Shown here in pieces: positions 1 through 12,440 of a DNA stretch of 64,000 nt. Every line of letters begins with the position of its first letter. Position 1 is the stretch's first letter. This stretch comes from Saxidomus purpurata (taxonomy: Eukaryota > Mollusca > Bivalvia > Venerida > Veneridae): contig JAFMSR010000005.1 in the NCBI GenBank assembly GCA_022818135.1, forward strand, positions 19,365,216 to 19,429,215. The letters run 5' to 3'. The position numbers were made by a program, and so were the translations under genes. The notes beneath the pieces were generated by a model. The model made no database searches and had not been told where the DNA came from. It was given only the letters and a program-made list of their open reading frames with translations.

Positions 1-734
1 AAAAAGTAAAATACAATAAAATTAGGCATAATTTGTGCACCTTGCCTTCCTCGCAAAGGTTTGTAAGCATAACAATCTTGCTGCTTTTCTCCTGCCACAT
101 CATCCTCCAAAAGTCTTCAAGTGTGTTTGTCATTGGTCCTGAAAATTATTCGAATTTTATTTTTATCTCAGAACAGAAGTTTCAATTTTATACAAAAAGT
201 TTTATTACTGGATGTTCACTAGGAAAATCGTGAACTTCACTTTTATGATATACCTAAATGTTGTTTGGTTGTACACAGTATTACGCCATCGAAGAATGTT
301 TTACATCATTATATTTGTTAGCAGTGCAAGTACAGTACTAGCAGTATTACTGTGTATCAAAGACGTGACTGTTATTCAAAAGGTTGTGTATCAGGATACA
401 TAATTATTGTAATAATATGTTATGTAACATATATTATCATAATGTTCTTTATCAATTGCAGTTTATGATTATATAAAATGTATACACATATTTCATCTAT
501 CAAATTTACTGACATTTTATCATATATTAAAATAACAAATAAAGTATATGTGTCTCCATACCTTGTGCTGCAATATATGCCTTGACTGTGCTGAAACCCT
601 ATAAAACAACATTTCAGTCAATATGTTTATTATACAAACGTATACAATGTATATGAAAGGGGTTCACTATAATTGTATATATCAAACAGAAACGGTAAAT
701 TATGCAGAAATACAAAACAAAGAAAAAACTACAA

Positions 735-905
735 TGCCAATAATTTATCCCGGAGGTTGGGGGCTCGAGCCCTACTGGGGTCACGACCGTACCTCCTCAC
801 ATGACACAAGTACTGGTTTTTCCAGGAAACAAACTCAAGAGTGACTCATATATATGCAAGCTCTCTTCACAATCGAGCTAAAATAAATTAGTATAAACAA
901 ATTTA
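735..905 (-). mobile_element. Probable SINE fragment
   Basis: Contains a B-box-like 'gggctcgagccctactgg' segment and ends with 'gagctaaaataaattagtat', an end shared with 20600-20640. Lies in the intron or 3' region of the phosphatase gene. No other coding signal was seen in 1-1368. Confidence 0.4.
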
Positions 906-1368
906 ATTTAAAAACACACTTACATGTATATAACATGCATTGATATAATCGGAGCTGAGTTTTTGGTCTTTTTTTAAAACAATCCTTGTTCTGTCATCTG
1001 AAGAATGTTGACAAAATAAGCATATTTAATATCGTGTTTGTTTTATACAAAACAATTAATCTTTTCAATACTAAAATCAGTTGAAGCTAAAAAACGCCAA
1101 ATGTCCAAAATAATCACCTTTAACAGTTACTCGGAGCATGTTGCCACCAGCTTATTTCATTAGAATAGTGAAAGAACATATAACTTCTACTGTTACAATT
1201 AAATGCCAGCCTTCATACGTATCTCCTATAGGCGGAGGTATTGGCAAGTTGTTCAATTCGGTAAATACTTAAATTACGCAATATTTGGTTTTGTGTAGTT
1301 TAACAAACTAAAACTAAAAAAGGAAATGTGTACACATAGAGTACATACATGCATAGAGATTTTTATAC

Positions 1369-4300
1369 TTGTTTTTTCTTCTGTTTTGTGATTTCATCGC
1401 CACTGAGTATTTCTCCGTCATACCTTGCGGAAGGTTCTGCAACATAACAGTAAGCGAACTTACATACATTGAAAGTGGAATTGCGACATGTTCTAAGATT
1501 ATAAACTAGCATTTTAGGAAGATCTACAACCTTACTTATTACACGTATAACGTCTGCTCGTTTGGAAGTTCAACGAAACAATTAACTTTACTTTCTCTTA
1601 AAATACAAGTTCCCTACTCGTGGCCAAGCATGTTTGATTTTGTAACAGTTTATCAATGAAATGAAAAGAAATTTACACACAAAAAACGCAACAAAAACAT
1701 AACTGGAAAATAATTTCATATTTAAACACTTGTCGAATAAGATATTTTTGTCTTAAATGTAGACAGTAATTAATATTGAGGCCGTAATGAAACAACACTA
1801 ATTTACATCACTTGAACCTGTTATATAATCATCGTCCATCGATAACTAAAAGTAAGCTGAAATATATCGGGAGCATCGATAATTAAATAAAGAAGGAAAA
1901 GGGCAAGTGGTGCGTTAGAAGTTTCGTTTAGTATACATTCAAATGACGTCGAATTATGTTTTCCTGTGAAACTTACTTCAAATTCAGCTCGAAACCTTTG
2001 CTTTGCAGCATCTCCAGTCAAGACTAGGTCCGACAAATCTTTCACCATTATTGCATGCTTCGGTATTGTTGTACTCAAGTCAAAACTGTAATACGCCTGG
2101 TCAGATTCTTCCGTACTTGTGTTAGAATAAATTGCTGTACTTGGTTGTACTTCCATTCGTCCAATTTCTCCAAGGTTAAGATAACTTCCGCTTTTTCCTA
2201 AAACAATATTTTCGATAGACAAACACAAATGTACACTGATTAAAATGCCATAATACTATATGCTTAAGCATGTATACTGGTTTATGTGTATTGTCATCCT
2301 GATCAGAGCCATCAACAATAGCACTTGTTTTATATCTTTGAAAACAGTCTTTGGAGTTAAGCCTCCAATGGCTTTATGCAAAACAGCAGTCAAAGGTAAA
2401 CCATGATCACGTGTACGCAGTTGTGTATCACTAAGGTAAATCTGAGTACGAGTTCAATCAGAAAAATAACATACTTTTCATAATTTGTACGGTAAAAAAG
2501 TCGATCCGTTTAGGATAATACTATCCATTTCCTCAAGAATATATCAAACTATTCGATTGAGTCAAAGTAATAAAGTTTCCAAACAGCAGCGATTTATTAT
2601 TTGCATTTCGAAATTATTTAATGTTCCGTTATATTTCAAACAAAAATAATTCATTATGTAAATTTAAGACACTTTAAGAGATACTAAACCAAATGCCATG
2701 TAATCCGACATCAAAGAAAAGTAAATTCACTGGTTACAAAATAGTCAAATTGTAAAGATAAAAGAACACAGACGCCTAAAGGTAAGTTTTTTTTATTGAT
2801 TGTGAGCTTTTACCATCTGCTTAAAGGGATTGTCATACTGTAATCGGCGAAAGCATGTTACATGTATATAGTTCAGACTTTGGCAAGAATGAAGTGCCAC
2901 TTTTGAAAGACTGCAGAGATATAAACAATAAACGTTTGACTGTTTTCAGCAAAACAGCAAAAGAGACCACTGAGGTCTTTTTAAGTTTCTATGTACCTTT
3001 GTAATATATTTTACAAATATATTTTAAGATAGTATTGAATAATTATCTTTCTATCGCATAACTTAACGCGCTTAAGAAAGGAAAAAAATATCTTTTTGTA
3101 CCTGATGCACCAAATGTGGTCTCTTTTATTTCGTCATATTCTCCAGTACCTCCAGGGCTTTGTTGTATATCTGGGTGTTTAGTCGGTATTTCACTTTTGT
3201 TTTGCTTTGTTACGGACTGCCTCCTTTGTTTAATTACAAATTTAAATTAGAAATTGCAAACAGCGTTGTTAAAGCATAGTGCCTTTTAATTATTTCTTTA
3301 CAGTTTGTATGATTTGTTAAACAAGAAACAAGAAGAAATAAAGTGCATGTATGTCAACAAAGTTCACTACAGTTGAAGTGCGGTTATATTTTTCAATATT
3401 TATGCTAGTATATTAATTCAGGATCTTTTTAAAGGAAAGTAACTATGCTTTTTAAAATAAATTAGATCTACAACGTAGTTTCTTATATATATTAAATACA
3501 CATTATTTGCACACCTTTTCCGGTACCCTACGTAAACGAGAACCAGAATCGAAGCAATAAACACAACAGCAGCTGAAGATGCGCCTCCTATGATGGGACC
3601 CGTGGATGTTGATTGCAAAGTCGATGTTACAGTCTCTGAAGGTAACAATGGTAACCGTATATGTGATATCAGCAGTAATGCGAAACTTCCATTAACGTCA
3701 GCCATGATAATAGACGCTTTTTGTTATGTTTTATTTATTAAGGGTTTGCATTTAAACACAATAAACTTTGATTTATAAAATCTGTTCTACTGCACTCACC
3801 AGCGCATTCAAAGTAGGTGAGTGGGTACCTTTGCACAGGGAGTTAAGATTACCGCTTTTCTATTCCGACTCTTTCGTTTGCAGTTAAAGTTTAAAAAGAG
3901 GAAGTGAAAAGAATGATGTTTCTATCAATAAGACAAAGTGGATATGCAAAACAAAGGATACTTTCGTTTACTTTAGAAATAATTGGTGTTCCTATATTGG
4001 CTCAACCTCCTAGCAGTCGCCATAATAAATGACAGTCGCTTAGATTTTCAGTGTGACGTGCTCTACAACACTCAAAATGGTTTATTTTGCTTACTTACGT
4101 TTCAAAACGACAAACATGTTGACAACATTTTGAATAAACATAGTCAAAAGTAAGTTTGTCAAACCATTCTATTCGAGCATCATGAACATTTTGTTTTAAC
4201 GTTGCTGTCACAGTAATCGTAATGATGTAACATAATGATAAAGAAGCATGTTAAAAATGTCTATATGGAAATATTATCTATTCACATATATTAGGTGTAT

Positions 4301-7300
4301 ATTTTTTGTGAGCCCTACTTTCCTATCCAATGAAATGCTCACATAAAAAGCATATGAGCCTTTTCATTCTGATTTACTTCAATATGAAAAAATACTTGTT
4401 TAAAGGTATATTAACATTAGTATAATTGTTATAATTAATAGCCTAAATATAAACCTTATTGTCCTATAAAATAATAGAAAAAACACAAACCACACACTGG
4501 TGTATCACCCTCCCATGTGCCATGCTCAGCGCATCTTAGAAAACTAGAACCTTTTAGAAAGAAGCCCTCCTCACAGGCAGCGGTAACGTTGTCACCAAAG
4601 AAATACTGCGGTGTGGAATTGTTTAAGAAAGGGTAGTACAAAACACCACTAGAATAATCTGGAACTGGACAAACTATTTTTGTACATTTTACACCTTGTC
4701 CACTCCAAGCTCCATTTGCAAGGCACGAACGAGTCTTTGAACCGGATGCAAATACAAATCCTGTTTTGCACATAACTTGTATTGTTTCAGAAAAATTGGC
4801 AGTTCCTTTCGTAAATGTACCGCCGTTTGTTCGCACATATGAACCGTCTTTTATTGTATGAAGACCCGGATGTTCGCACTTAATCATACTACACGCATCT
4901 TTCTCACCAGTCCATGTGCTATTGTATCCACAAGTTCTGTTGTGTCCACCTTTGTTTTCATATCCTGTATCACACATAACATCGATAATTGTACCGAATG
5001 TTGTTTCACTAAAAATTAATTCTGAACCGTTTTGAAAAACATATCTACCGTTTGTGACATTACCTGGGTGTTTACATACCATAATACTACAAATAGGAGA
5101 TTCTCCGCTCCAAGTTTTATTGGATGTACATATTCTTATACCTTTGCTCAAGTTTTCGAAACCTGTCTTACAATGAACGAAAATCTTTGCATTAAAGTTC
5201 AAATCTCCCGTTTCATAATACGAGTGGTTCGCAAAAGTATAAAATCCATTCAGAAAATTACCCGGATGTTTGCAGCTAACAACATAACATACTTGAGCAT
5301 TACCACTCCATGTTCCATTAGATTGGCATGTCCTGTTGTATGAGCCATGACTTTCATATCCGGATTCACAGTCTATAAATATGCTTGTGTTAAAATCTGC
5401 AACGTTTGTAAATATAGTACCGTTCGGAAAATGGTAGCTTCCATATTTTAAAAGTCCTGGATTAAAACATTGTACTTTCTCGCAGAGGCAGTCCGGTTCA
5501 CTCCATTTACCAGTATCTAAGCACGACCTTTTTCCGCCATTGCCGCAATTTCTTTTGTTATAACCAACATTACATTGTACACGAATATTGCATGGATAAT
5601 ATGCATTTTCTAAACTTTGGACGTTGCATGAATTAGTTTTTTCTATTAGGTAATGTCCATTGTTTAACACATTCGGACTTACACATCTAATTGCCTGACA
5701 TGTTGGTGGATAACCGTTCCATTGTCCAGTTGGGTTGCATGTTAAACTAAGATTTCCGTTTTTCAATCTGTAACCACTGTCACAGGTAATGTTGATAATA
5801 GTTCCTACAGCAAATATGTTTTTGTTACTAAGTAATTTGCTGTTTTCTTGAAGTATTGGCTTAGTACAGTCTGCAATAGAAAAAAGAAAATAACTTTATA
5901 TTAAAGTAATCTCCGACCAAAATGCATTTGATCGAGTTGGCTCAACAAGTGCGTCCAACCGCATTTCGCGTTCAGAAGTAACAATGATGAACTGCTACGA
6001 GTTGAAAATAGTTCGAGATAGTTTTCAAAAACGTGTTAGAATCGAAATGATAAATATGTGCCAATATTTTATCGTTAAATAAAATACAGTCAGTCGTTCG
6101 AATGCGAAAAATTAAATCACTCTTGCTACGCAGTCGTGATTTAATTACTACGCATTCTATTCATTCAACGACAAAATACAGGAACACATTTATCATTTTT
6201 TAAATCAATCGAAATGAAACCCTCAGGTCATATATACATTTGTACATGTTTTATACGGACCTGTTTTCAATTAACTTAATCGTGTATTGGCTTACTTTTG
6301 GTCGATCGGTGTTTTGATGTGCAAATTACGATCTTACATTTCAAACATTGCTACAAGATGCTGTTTAATAATTGACACTGGTAATCATTGCCACGTATCT
6401 TCTATTCAAATTAGAAAATGCAAAGATCGTCGACTGCAAGTTATTTTACATTTGTTAATTACGTAACCGCCAATTGTATTTTTGTATATTTTTAAGAGAA
6501 AATAACATTTTGTGTATCATTTTCAAATCGCGATCACATGAAATTAACACGTACGACAAAAGATGTAAAAGATCGACCGCAAAAAGATGTTTTACGAGAC
6601 TTTAAATATTTTACACAGCTTACCATCTAGATTGATGAAGAATTTACAGTAAAAAGGTCAACAGTTAAATTTTTGTTCCGAAATTTTGCCCCCCCCCCTC
6701 TAAAAATCGAAGAAACGTGTTTATAACCTTTTACGAGCCTGTCAGGCAACACGACAGATATCCGTCAGGGGTGCGTAATGACAATTTTCCAGTGTAAAAA
6801 AATCACCAGGTTATAACGGAAACTCGACGTTTTCCTTTTTTGTTTCTATAATTTTAGAATTTCAGCCTGAACTCGACCATTAAGGAATGTAAATTACGTA
6901 TAGCATTCAAACGCATGTGCAGTTCAATACGTTATTTCGGACATGTAAAATTCGAATACCAAACATAATCAAATTTGCATTCGAATTTATTCGAATATAC
7001 TATACGAATATTCGAATAACGATTTCGGTATTCGTTCCCATCCTTAGTTATTATGACTTCTTTTAAATCAGTACTTTTAATATGTATAAATATTGTCACT
7101 ATGTTCATTACATGAATGTACGAGACATGAGCTATGAATTTGCATATTAATGTTGTAGATAGTATACCTGCTGTTTTACAACTAGGAACGCTAGCATTGT
7201 AACTTCCGGATGACAAACATTTTATGTATTTCGGTCCATTAAGCACATACCCGCTGCCACATCGAAATTCAATAATCATTCCTACTGTGTTTCCAATGGT

Positions 7301-7796
7301 TCTATGCGCGACACCAGTGTTATTATAGATGGAAGCACTTACATTCTTTGGTACATGTACGCTTTCACAATAACTTGGAAAGAAAACAGTACTTATACTC
7401 CACTGTTTAAGCCCTATTTGAAGCTGATATTCCCCATGTAAATAATCAATAAATGATCATTCCCGGTTTCAATAAAATATTTCCCTAAAGACGATTACTA
7501 ATTCAGATGTTTCCTGGATCTATATTATATTATTATCTATCTTATTTCCTATAATCTGCCTTTGGTTGAAAAAAGTCATTCCTAACCTTTTCGTCTGCAT
7601 TGCGGAACGGTACCATTGTAGTTTCTAGAAGACAAACATTTGATGTATTTAGATCCTTTTAATACGTAATCACTGTTACACCAAAATTCTATTATCGTGC
7701 CGACCGTATTCTTATTTGAATGTCCGACTGTAAAACCAGTGTTACCAAATATTTTAGCATTTCCATGGCTGGGTTTCGTAACAGCGTGACAATAAC
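1369..7796 (-). CDS. Receptor-type protein tyrosine phosphatase with CCP/sushi ectodomain (partial, spliced)
   Basis: Exons read leftwards are 7796-7587, 5870-4491, 3635-3515, 3223-3102, 2197-1977 and 1436-1369. All have AG/GT borders and compatible phases (1-1, 1-1, 1-2, 2-1, 1-0, 0-2). The first two exons encode eight CCP modules with the four-cysteine pattern and a 'GxW' or equivalent near the end. Exon 3635-3515 encodes a Thr/Ser-rich stalk, a hydrophobic helix (GGASSAAVVFIASILVLVYV) and a basic stop-transfer YRKR. Exon 3223-3102 is cytoplasmic and contains GEYDEIKE. Exon 2197-1977 ends in a juxtamembrane motif with 'IMVKDLSDLV' and 'FRAEFE'. Exon 1436-1369 continues NLPQG and NRRKNK, the known opening of a PTP catalytic domain (EFxxLPxG...NRxKNRY). 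The HCxxGxGR loop must lie beyond the left edge. By family, the enzyme dephosphorylates phosphotyrosine at the plasma membrane; the ligand is unknown. The signal peptide and true start were not found. Domain assignment is from motif recognition only. Confidence 0.8.
4491..5870 (-). CDS. Large exon with seven CCP/sushi modules of the receptor phosphatase
   Basis: This 1380-bp exon is open throughout and has clean borders (acceptor ctattgcag before 5870, donor gtttgt after 4491), entering and leaving in phase 1. It holds seven consecutive CCP modules. Modules 3 to 6 begin with closely similar 'xxCxxPGxxxxGxY' segments and end with 'NxTWSG...C', which indicates internal duplication. There are many Asn-x-Ser/Thr sites, so the extracellular part is probably heavily glycosylated. 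CCP modules are usually one per exon in vertebrate complement proteins. Packing seven in one exon, beside single-module exons upstream, suggests retroposition or intron loss during module expansion; that part is inference. An ORF caller would start this at an internal Met near 5766, but the exon clearly extends to 5870 because the first module would otherwise lose its first cysteines. Confidence 0.85.
6046..6199. mobile_element. Short hairpin MITE in the phosphatase intron
   Basis: The left arm 'aaatgataaatatgtg' and right arm 'cacatttatcatt' are inverted. A second inner inverted repeat (aaatcac / gtgattt) surrounds 'cttgctacgcagtc'. A related segment sits at about 11270-11345 (gtgattagattactacgcat). 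It has no coding capacity. Confidence 0.55.
7168..7373 (-). pseudogene. Extra CCP-module exon, out of frame with its neighbours
   Basis: This segment encodes a complete four-cysteine CCP module (starting YCESV, ending SVPSCKTA) closely similar to the exon at 7796-7587, and ends with a good phase-1 donor (G|gtatac). Its only visible acceptor (ttccaag) leaves one base before the Tyr codon, so it needs an upstream phase-2 exon. The upstream CCP exon ends in phase 1, and joining the two gives a stop within a few codons. Either this is a decayed duplicate that lost one G at the acceptor, or an alternative exon used with a different upstream partner, or the assembly has a 1-base error. The module sequence itself has no internal stop. 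Confidence 0.55.
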
Positions 7797-8727
7797 CTGT
7801 AAAAGATGAATTACAACATAAATAATGTAAAATTACCGATCTGCATTCGCTGGTGGTCTAAGTACAAACGCTGCACTAACACCTTTTTGTTAGATACATT
7901 TACATTATTACGGTGGTGTTAAAAGAAAAAAAATATCCTAATACGCTTTCTTGCGTGACCGGCTACATATCATGAGATTTTAATAAATAAAGATTTTAGT
8001 TCATTATTGTCTCATCCATATACACACATAATACAATACACATAAAACATGTGATATATTTAATATTCTAACACTACTGCAAATTTGTCCTATATAGGCA
8101 AAGAAGGATTTGAGCCTGATATACCTACCAAGTATATCACGCTCGGCGTCCGGAACTATTTTTGACTGCTGAAATTCCCTCCCACGTAAATTTCACACAA
8201 CATCTATGAGTGGCATGCGCTAATACACTTGGATTTGTATTGCTGTGAATGAATTTACGTGATGCAAAACAAATCGTAGTAAAACTTTCTACACTTCCGG
8301 TATCGCCAGCAATATCAGCAACAACAATCAAAGGACTGAAAGTGCTGTAGGATCGATTGTCCCTGAACAACACTGTCTGCACACATACATGTGTAAATAT
8401 CAGGACAACACAGATTGTACACGTACATGTGTAAATATCAGGACAACCCTTGCACGAGTAAAGTTATAAACTGGAGACACAACTGTCCAAAAATTTTGAC
8501 CTTTAACCATTTGTGTAAACTTTACTTTTGAGATAGGAACCCATGTGCTTACATTTTGCATTCAGTGACTATGTTCAACTACCCTATGAAGTATTAAGCT
8601 GTGAATGGTAACTGTGAAATGGATTTTGACAAAACTGAAATGAAAATTCATAGTTTGAACAACTTTCAAAATCATTCAAAAGTTATGGGATATGCACATA
8701 GGGTTGATTGTATTGTGCCAAATGATT

Positions 8728-8952
8728 GATTCGGATTTAATGTCGCACTCAACAGCTAAGGTCATATTGCAACGTCCAGATTTCATGGAGGAGGAAGACC
8801 CTGGGTGCCAATTCTGGCATTATTTCAGTCACGAGCGGGCACCTGGGTAGCTCCCAGTCATAAAAAATTCGACCCAAGTAGGGCACGAACCTACAGCGGT
8901 GAGGGACAAGTAAACATCAGTCAGTGACCTTAACCACTCGGCCACAGATGCC
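8728..8952 (-). mobile_element. tRNA-derived SINE
   Basis: Minus strand: a tRNA-like head with an A box (GGCCGAGTGGTTAAGG, 8927-8944) and a B box (GGTTCGTGCCC near 8890), then a conserved body ('GGGTGCC...CCCAGG') and a 'TGCGACATTAAATCC' end. This is the layout of Ser/Leu-tRNA-headed SINEs common in bivalves. Confidence 0.7.
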
Positions 8953-9389
8953 ATTGTATGATGCCAAGCAATTGTCTGAAGTTTCAAGGCTTTAATTGTT
9001 ACCGAGAAAGTGAATTTTAAAAAAGCTTAACCAGATTCAGGACAACAGTGCCGACTGACGCCAAGAAGGTTATGACAATGGCTCTTCTGTTTTTCAAAGA
9101 AAAGCTAAAAAATGATAAATCAAGTTTTTGTTATAAATTGATTCATTCAATACCTATTGTAGAACAAGTACTTGCAGCTTACATTAACTATTCCCGTGAG
9201 TGCTTCAAAATACTGCGAATTGCAATATACCGGGTCTATTGCGCACCCCTAGTTATCACCAGCCTTTCTACCATAATGTTTTAAATTTTCATAACTTGTC
9301 TAAAACAACATCTGAATGTTTTAATAGCAGGCTATTATCTTTCATATTTAACATATACTAGACTCTAGTAGTATTTCGTAACAAGTAAT

Positions 9390-9440
9390 AATGATGATGA
9401 TTATGATGATGATGATGATGATAATGATGATGATAATTAT
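9390..9440. repeat. ATG/ATA trinucleotide microsatellite
   Basis: Imperfect (atg)n with ata and att interruptions. The wider stretch 8957-10630 shows nothing else that can be supported as a gene. Confidence 0.8.
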
Positions 9441-10633
9441 GATACTATATAATTAATGTATGTATGAATGTACCCGCAGCAAAAAATTAGTGTAGCAAAA
9501 GAATCATGGTAAAGTTTGAAAGTTTTAGTTACAATACAATAATTAAATTCTATTTGTATTTATATTGAGTTAATATCTGCTCTTTGTAAATGACAGCATG
9601 AACCAGAGAAATCAATTTGATTGTCCCTTTAGATTATTGCATTTCTGTCTACATTTAAAAATCGTATTTAAGACATGTAGATCTATGTGATTTCTTACAG
9701 TTATTCGTACCCAGGTACGAACCGACTTCGGCAAAATGCGGACATTTTCGTACCATTTTCGAACCACGCATTTACACAAAATACAACAATTACGACGTGT
9801 TTATAGCATAAAAATATGTAGTCATATTTCAAAAAGACATCTACAATTGCCTCCGTAAAGTTAATTTGCTGATAAGTTTCAGTTTTAAACCTAAACCATA
9901 AAGGCGTATTTTAGACTAGTGTTTCGCCATATCTTTAAAGACACTAAATGACAACTAGTCAGGCCGGGCACTTTTGATGATATAAGCGTTGGCAAGTTAC
10001 AAAAAAAATCGTTGTTTTTTATGTTGAATTCCGTGTTTTGTAATTTAAATTTCAAGTGGTACCATAACGTATTACGATATTCCGATAGTTTATGATCACG
10101 AACACCGTTGAATATCGGATAAAAGACATAACATTATTCGGCATGACTAGTTGTCTTCTAGTGTCTCCGGTCTAACTAGAAAACTGTTATGATCAAAACC
10201 GCGTAGGAAAATAGTTCTATACAGAACAGATACCTCGTTGATTTTTAGTTACAAATTAGAAGAAAAACAACAATATAATATTATGCTATTCTGAAATGTT
10301 TTGATATTATTTACATATGTTACTATATAATTTTTAAAACAGAAGACAGTTTAATTCGAAATAACTGAATATATGGAACTACTTGTTTGTATGTAAAGCG
10401 TTCGGCCGTAAGGAAGCGTTCCGAGGACTATCGTATCTACTTCTATTTTAATATACACTTAGACTAGTTTTGCTTTGACCCCTCGTTATACTCTGTTAAC
10501 ATTGGACCGATTGAAAATTCAATCGATCCAAAAATGAGACGAATAGCGTTTTATTTGAGGAGTGAAAAAGAACAGCGAAATTTTATGAAATGCAATGAAT
10601 GCACGGATTACTACAAGTTCAAGGCAGCGAATC

Positions 10634-11191
10634 TACGGTGCATGTGAAGTGAAATGTAATACATTTTTTTTTATTTCGTAATTACGAAATACTTTTCGTA
10701 AAAACGAAATATTATTTCATAAAAAGGAAATAACATTTCGTTTTACCGCAATGTATTTATTTCGTTTAAACGAAATGTTGTTTCGTAATTACGAAATAAG
10801 ATTTCGTAAAAACGTAAAAAGATTTCGTAAAAACGAAATAACATTTCGTAATTACGACATACATTTCGTAAAAACGAAATAACATTTCGTAAAAACGAAA
10901 TAACATTTCGTAAAAGCGAAATAAATAGATTTCGTAAAATCGAAATGTTATTTCGTAAAAACGAAATGTTATTTCGTAAAAAGGAAATCTTATTTCGTAA
11001 TTACGAAACACATTTCGTTTTTACGAAATAACATTTCGTTTTTACGAAATAACATTTCGCTTTTACAAAATACCATTTTCGTTTTTACAAAATCTTATTT
11101 CGTTTTTACGAAATCTTATTTCGTTTATACGAAATGTATTTCGTAATTACGAAATAAAAAAATGTATCAATGTCACTTCACGGGCACCGTA
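10634..11191. mobile_element. TIR element filled with an array of 'ATTTCGTNNNNACGAAAT' palindromes
   Basis: The outer ends are inverted (CGGTGCATGTGAAGTGA... and ...TCACTTCACGGGCACCG) and flanked by TA on both sides, then mirrored T-runs. The interior, about 10670-11155, is an almost unbroken run of palindromic units of about 18-25 bp of the form ATTTCGT-(AATT or AAAA/TTTT)-ACGAAAT. A plus-strand run uses 'gtaaaaacg' on the left half and 'gtttttacg' on the right half, so the whole array is also inverted about a centre near 11.0 kb. It can fold into many small hairpins or one large one. No open frame is meaningful. Confidence 0.75.
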
Positions 11192-11999
11192 CGAATCAAA
11201 TAGTGCCCCTTCGAACATTTTGTTGTTGTTTAAATTAACGTGTTAGAATGGAAATATATTTTACTGTGTCGTTTAGATGCTTCGTAATTAATCACTCAGG
11301 CCTTCGGCCTTCGTGATTAGATTACTACGCATCTATACTCCACACAGTGTTATGCTAACCGGTATATCACTTAAATTTAAGCTTTAAGCTTTAGCAAAAC
11401 GTGACCAAGAGCTATCAAATTGAGTTGCAAGAAAAAGTTCTCTGACATTAATAAATCGATAAATAGCTAGCATCATTATATCACAGGTATTATATTACAT
11501 CTTATTGCATTGGTGGTACCAGACCTCTGAATAATTGCACAACACCACTAAAATAATCTATTTAGGAAATAGATTTCACTTTTGAGTGATATACCGGTTA
11601 GTATATCACTGTGTTTCTGACATTGAAAAAAGGAACACTATTTCTGAAGAGGTCAAATGGAAATACAGAAATAGGTTACATGAGAATTATTTGTATTTTA
11701 CATCATGTAGAAATTTAAAAAAAAATCAAAATCTTAAGAGATTCTTCCCTTATTTGAAAAATAAATATATTTTGAAACATTACTTATCACTGTTTTTGGG
11801 TTGGAATTCAACAATAGTTGGAACTTGTTTATAGTTGGCCACTTTTTGTGTTCGAGATCAATTTCCATTCAAAGACTTAAAGAGATTAATGGTTAGGTAC
11901 TTGAAAAAGTTTACCAATTCTATTTTGTGTCCATAGATATAAAAGTCGGCTGAAGTATTTTGGCTATTTTCAAAGGTCATGGCTTTTGTTTTTTTAACA

Positions 12000-12440
12000 T
12001 TTAGCATTTATTTTCATGCCCCAAGTTTCGCAGTAATTTTATACGTCGGGGAGCATAGACTGTAACGAGTCTGGTGAAAGAGCAAATAAAACCATGTCGT
12101 CTGCATATAATATCAGAAATAGCCTCAAATTGTCAACAGTTGAAATATCTTTGAATTTTGAGTTAATATTTTGAATAATATCGTATACGCAAAACATGAA
12201 AAGTAATGGGGAACTCAGATCTCCTTGTTCCAAACCAGTGTCGGAGTTGAAATATTCCGAAATATCAGATTTATATCGTACATATGATTTCACTGTGTTA
12301 TAAATGGACCGTACTGCTTTAACAAATCTACTTCTGACATTTTGTAATTTTTGCAACAAATGCTGCCTATCAATTTTGTCTAAACATTGCTCATAACGTA
12401 TGAAGATACAATGCAGCTTTTGTTTTGCATTAAGTAATTT
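12000..12440 (-). mobile_element. Non-LTR retrotransposon RT fragment (YADD), degenerate
   Basis: The minus-strand frame 12359-12039 reads 'LQKLQNVRSRFVKAV', 'GLEQGDLSSPLLF' and 'LILYADDMVLFA', the RT boxes of a LINE. It extends upstream to about 12440 ('DRQHLLQKL'), and past the stop at 12039 it continues as 'YCETWGMKINAK' before breaking. It differs in box sequence from the 31-33, 50 and 60 kb elements, so it is a separate family. Confidence 0.7.

Noticed and set aside
8137..8382. Possible extra exon of the phosphatase gene (minus frame with a few cysteines, after a tgtgtgcag acceptor)
   Set aside because: The acceptor would be phase 0, unlike the phase-1 CCP exons. The cysteine pattern does not match a CCP module and no usable donor precedes the stop.
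10766..11011. 81-codon minus-strand frame with repeated 'RFYEITF'
   Set aside because: It is the translation of the palindrome array and carries no independent evidence of coding.
10660..11165. CRISPR-like appearance of regularly spaced repeats
   Set aside because: The units are palindromes with no unique spacers, and the genome is eukaryotic.
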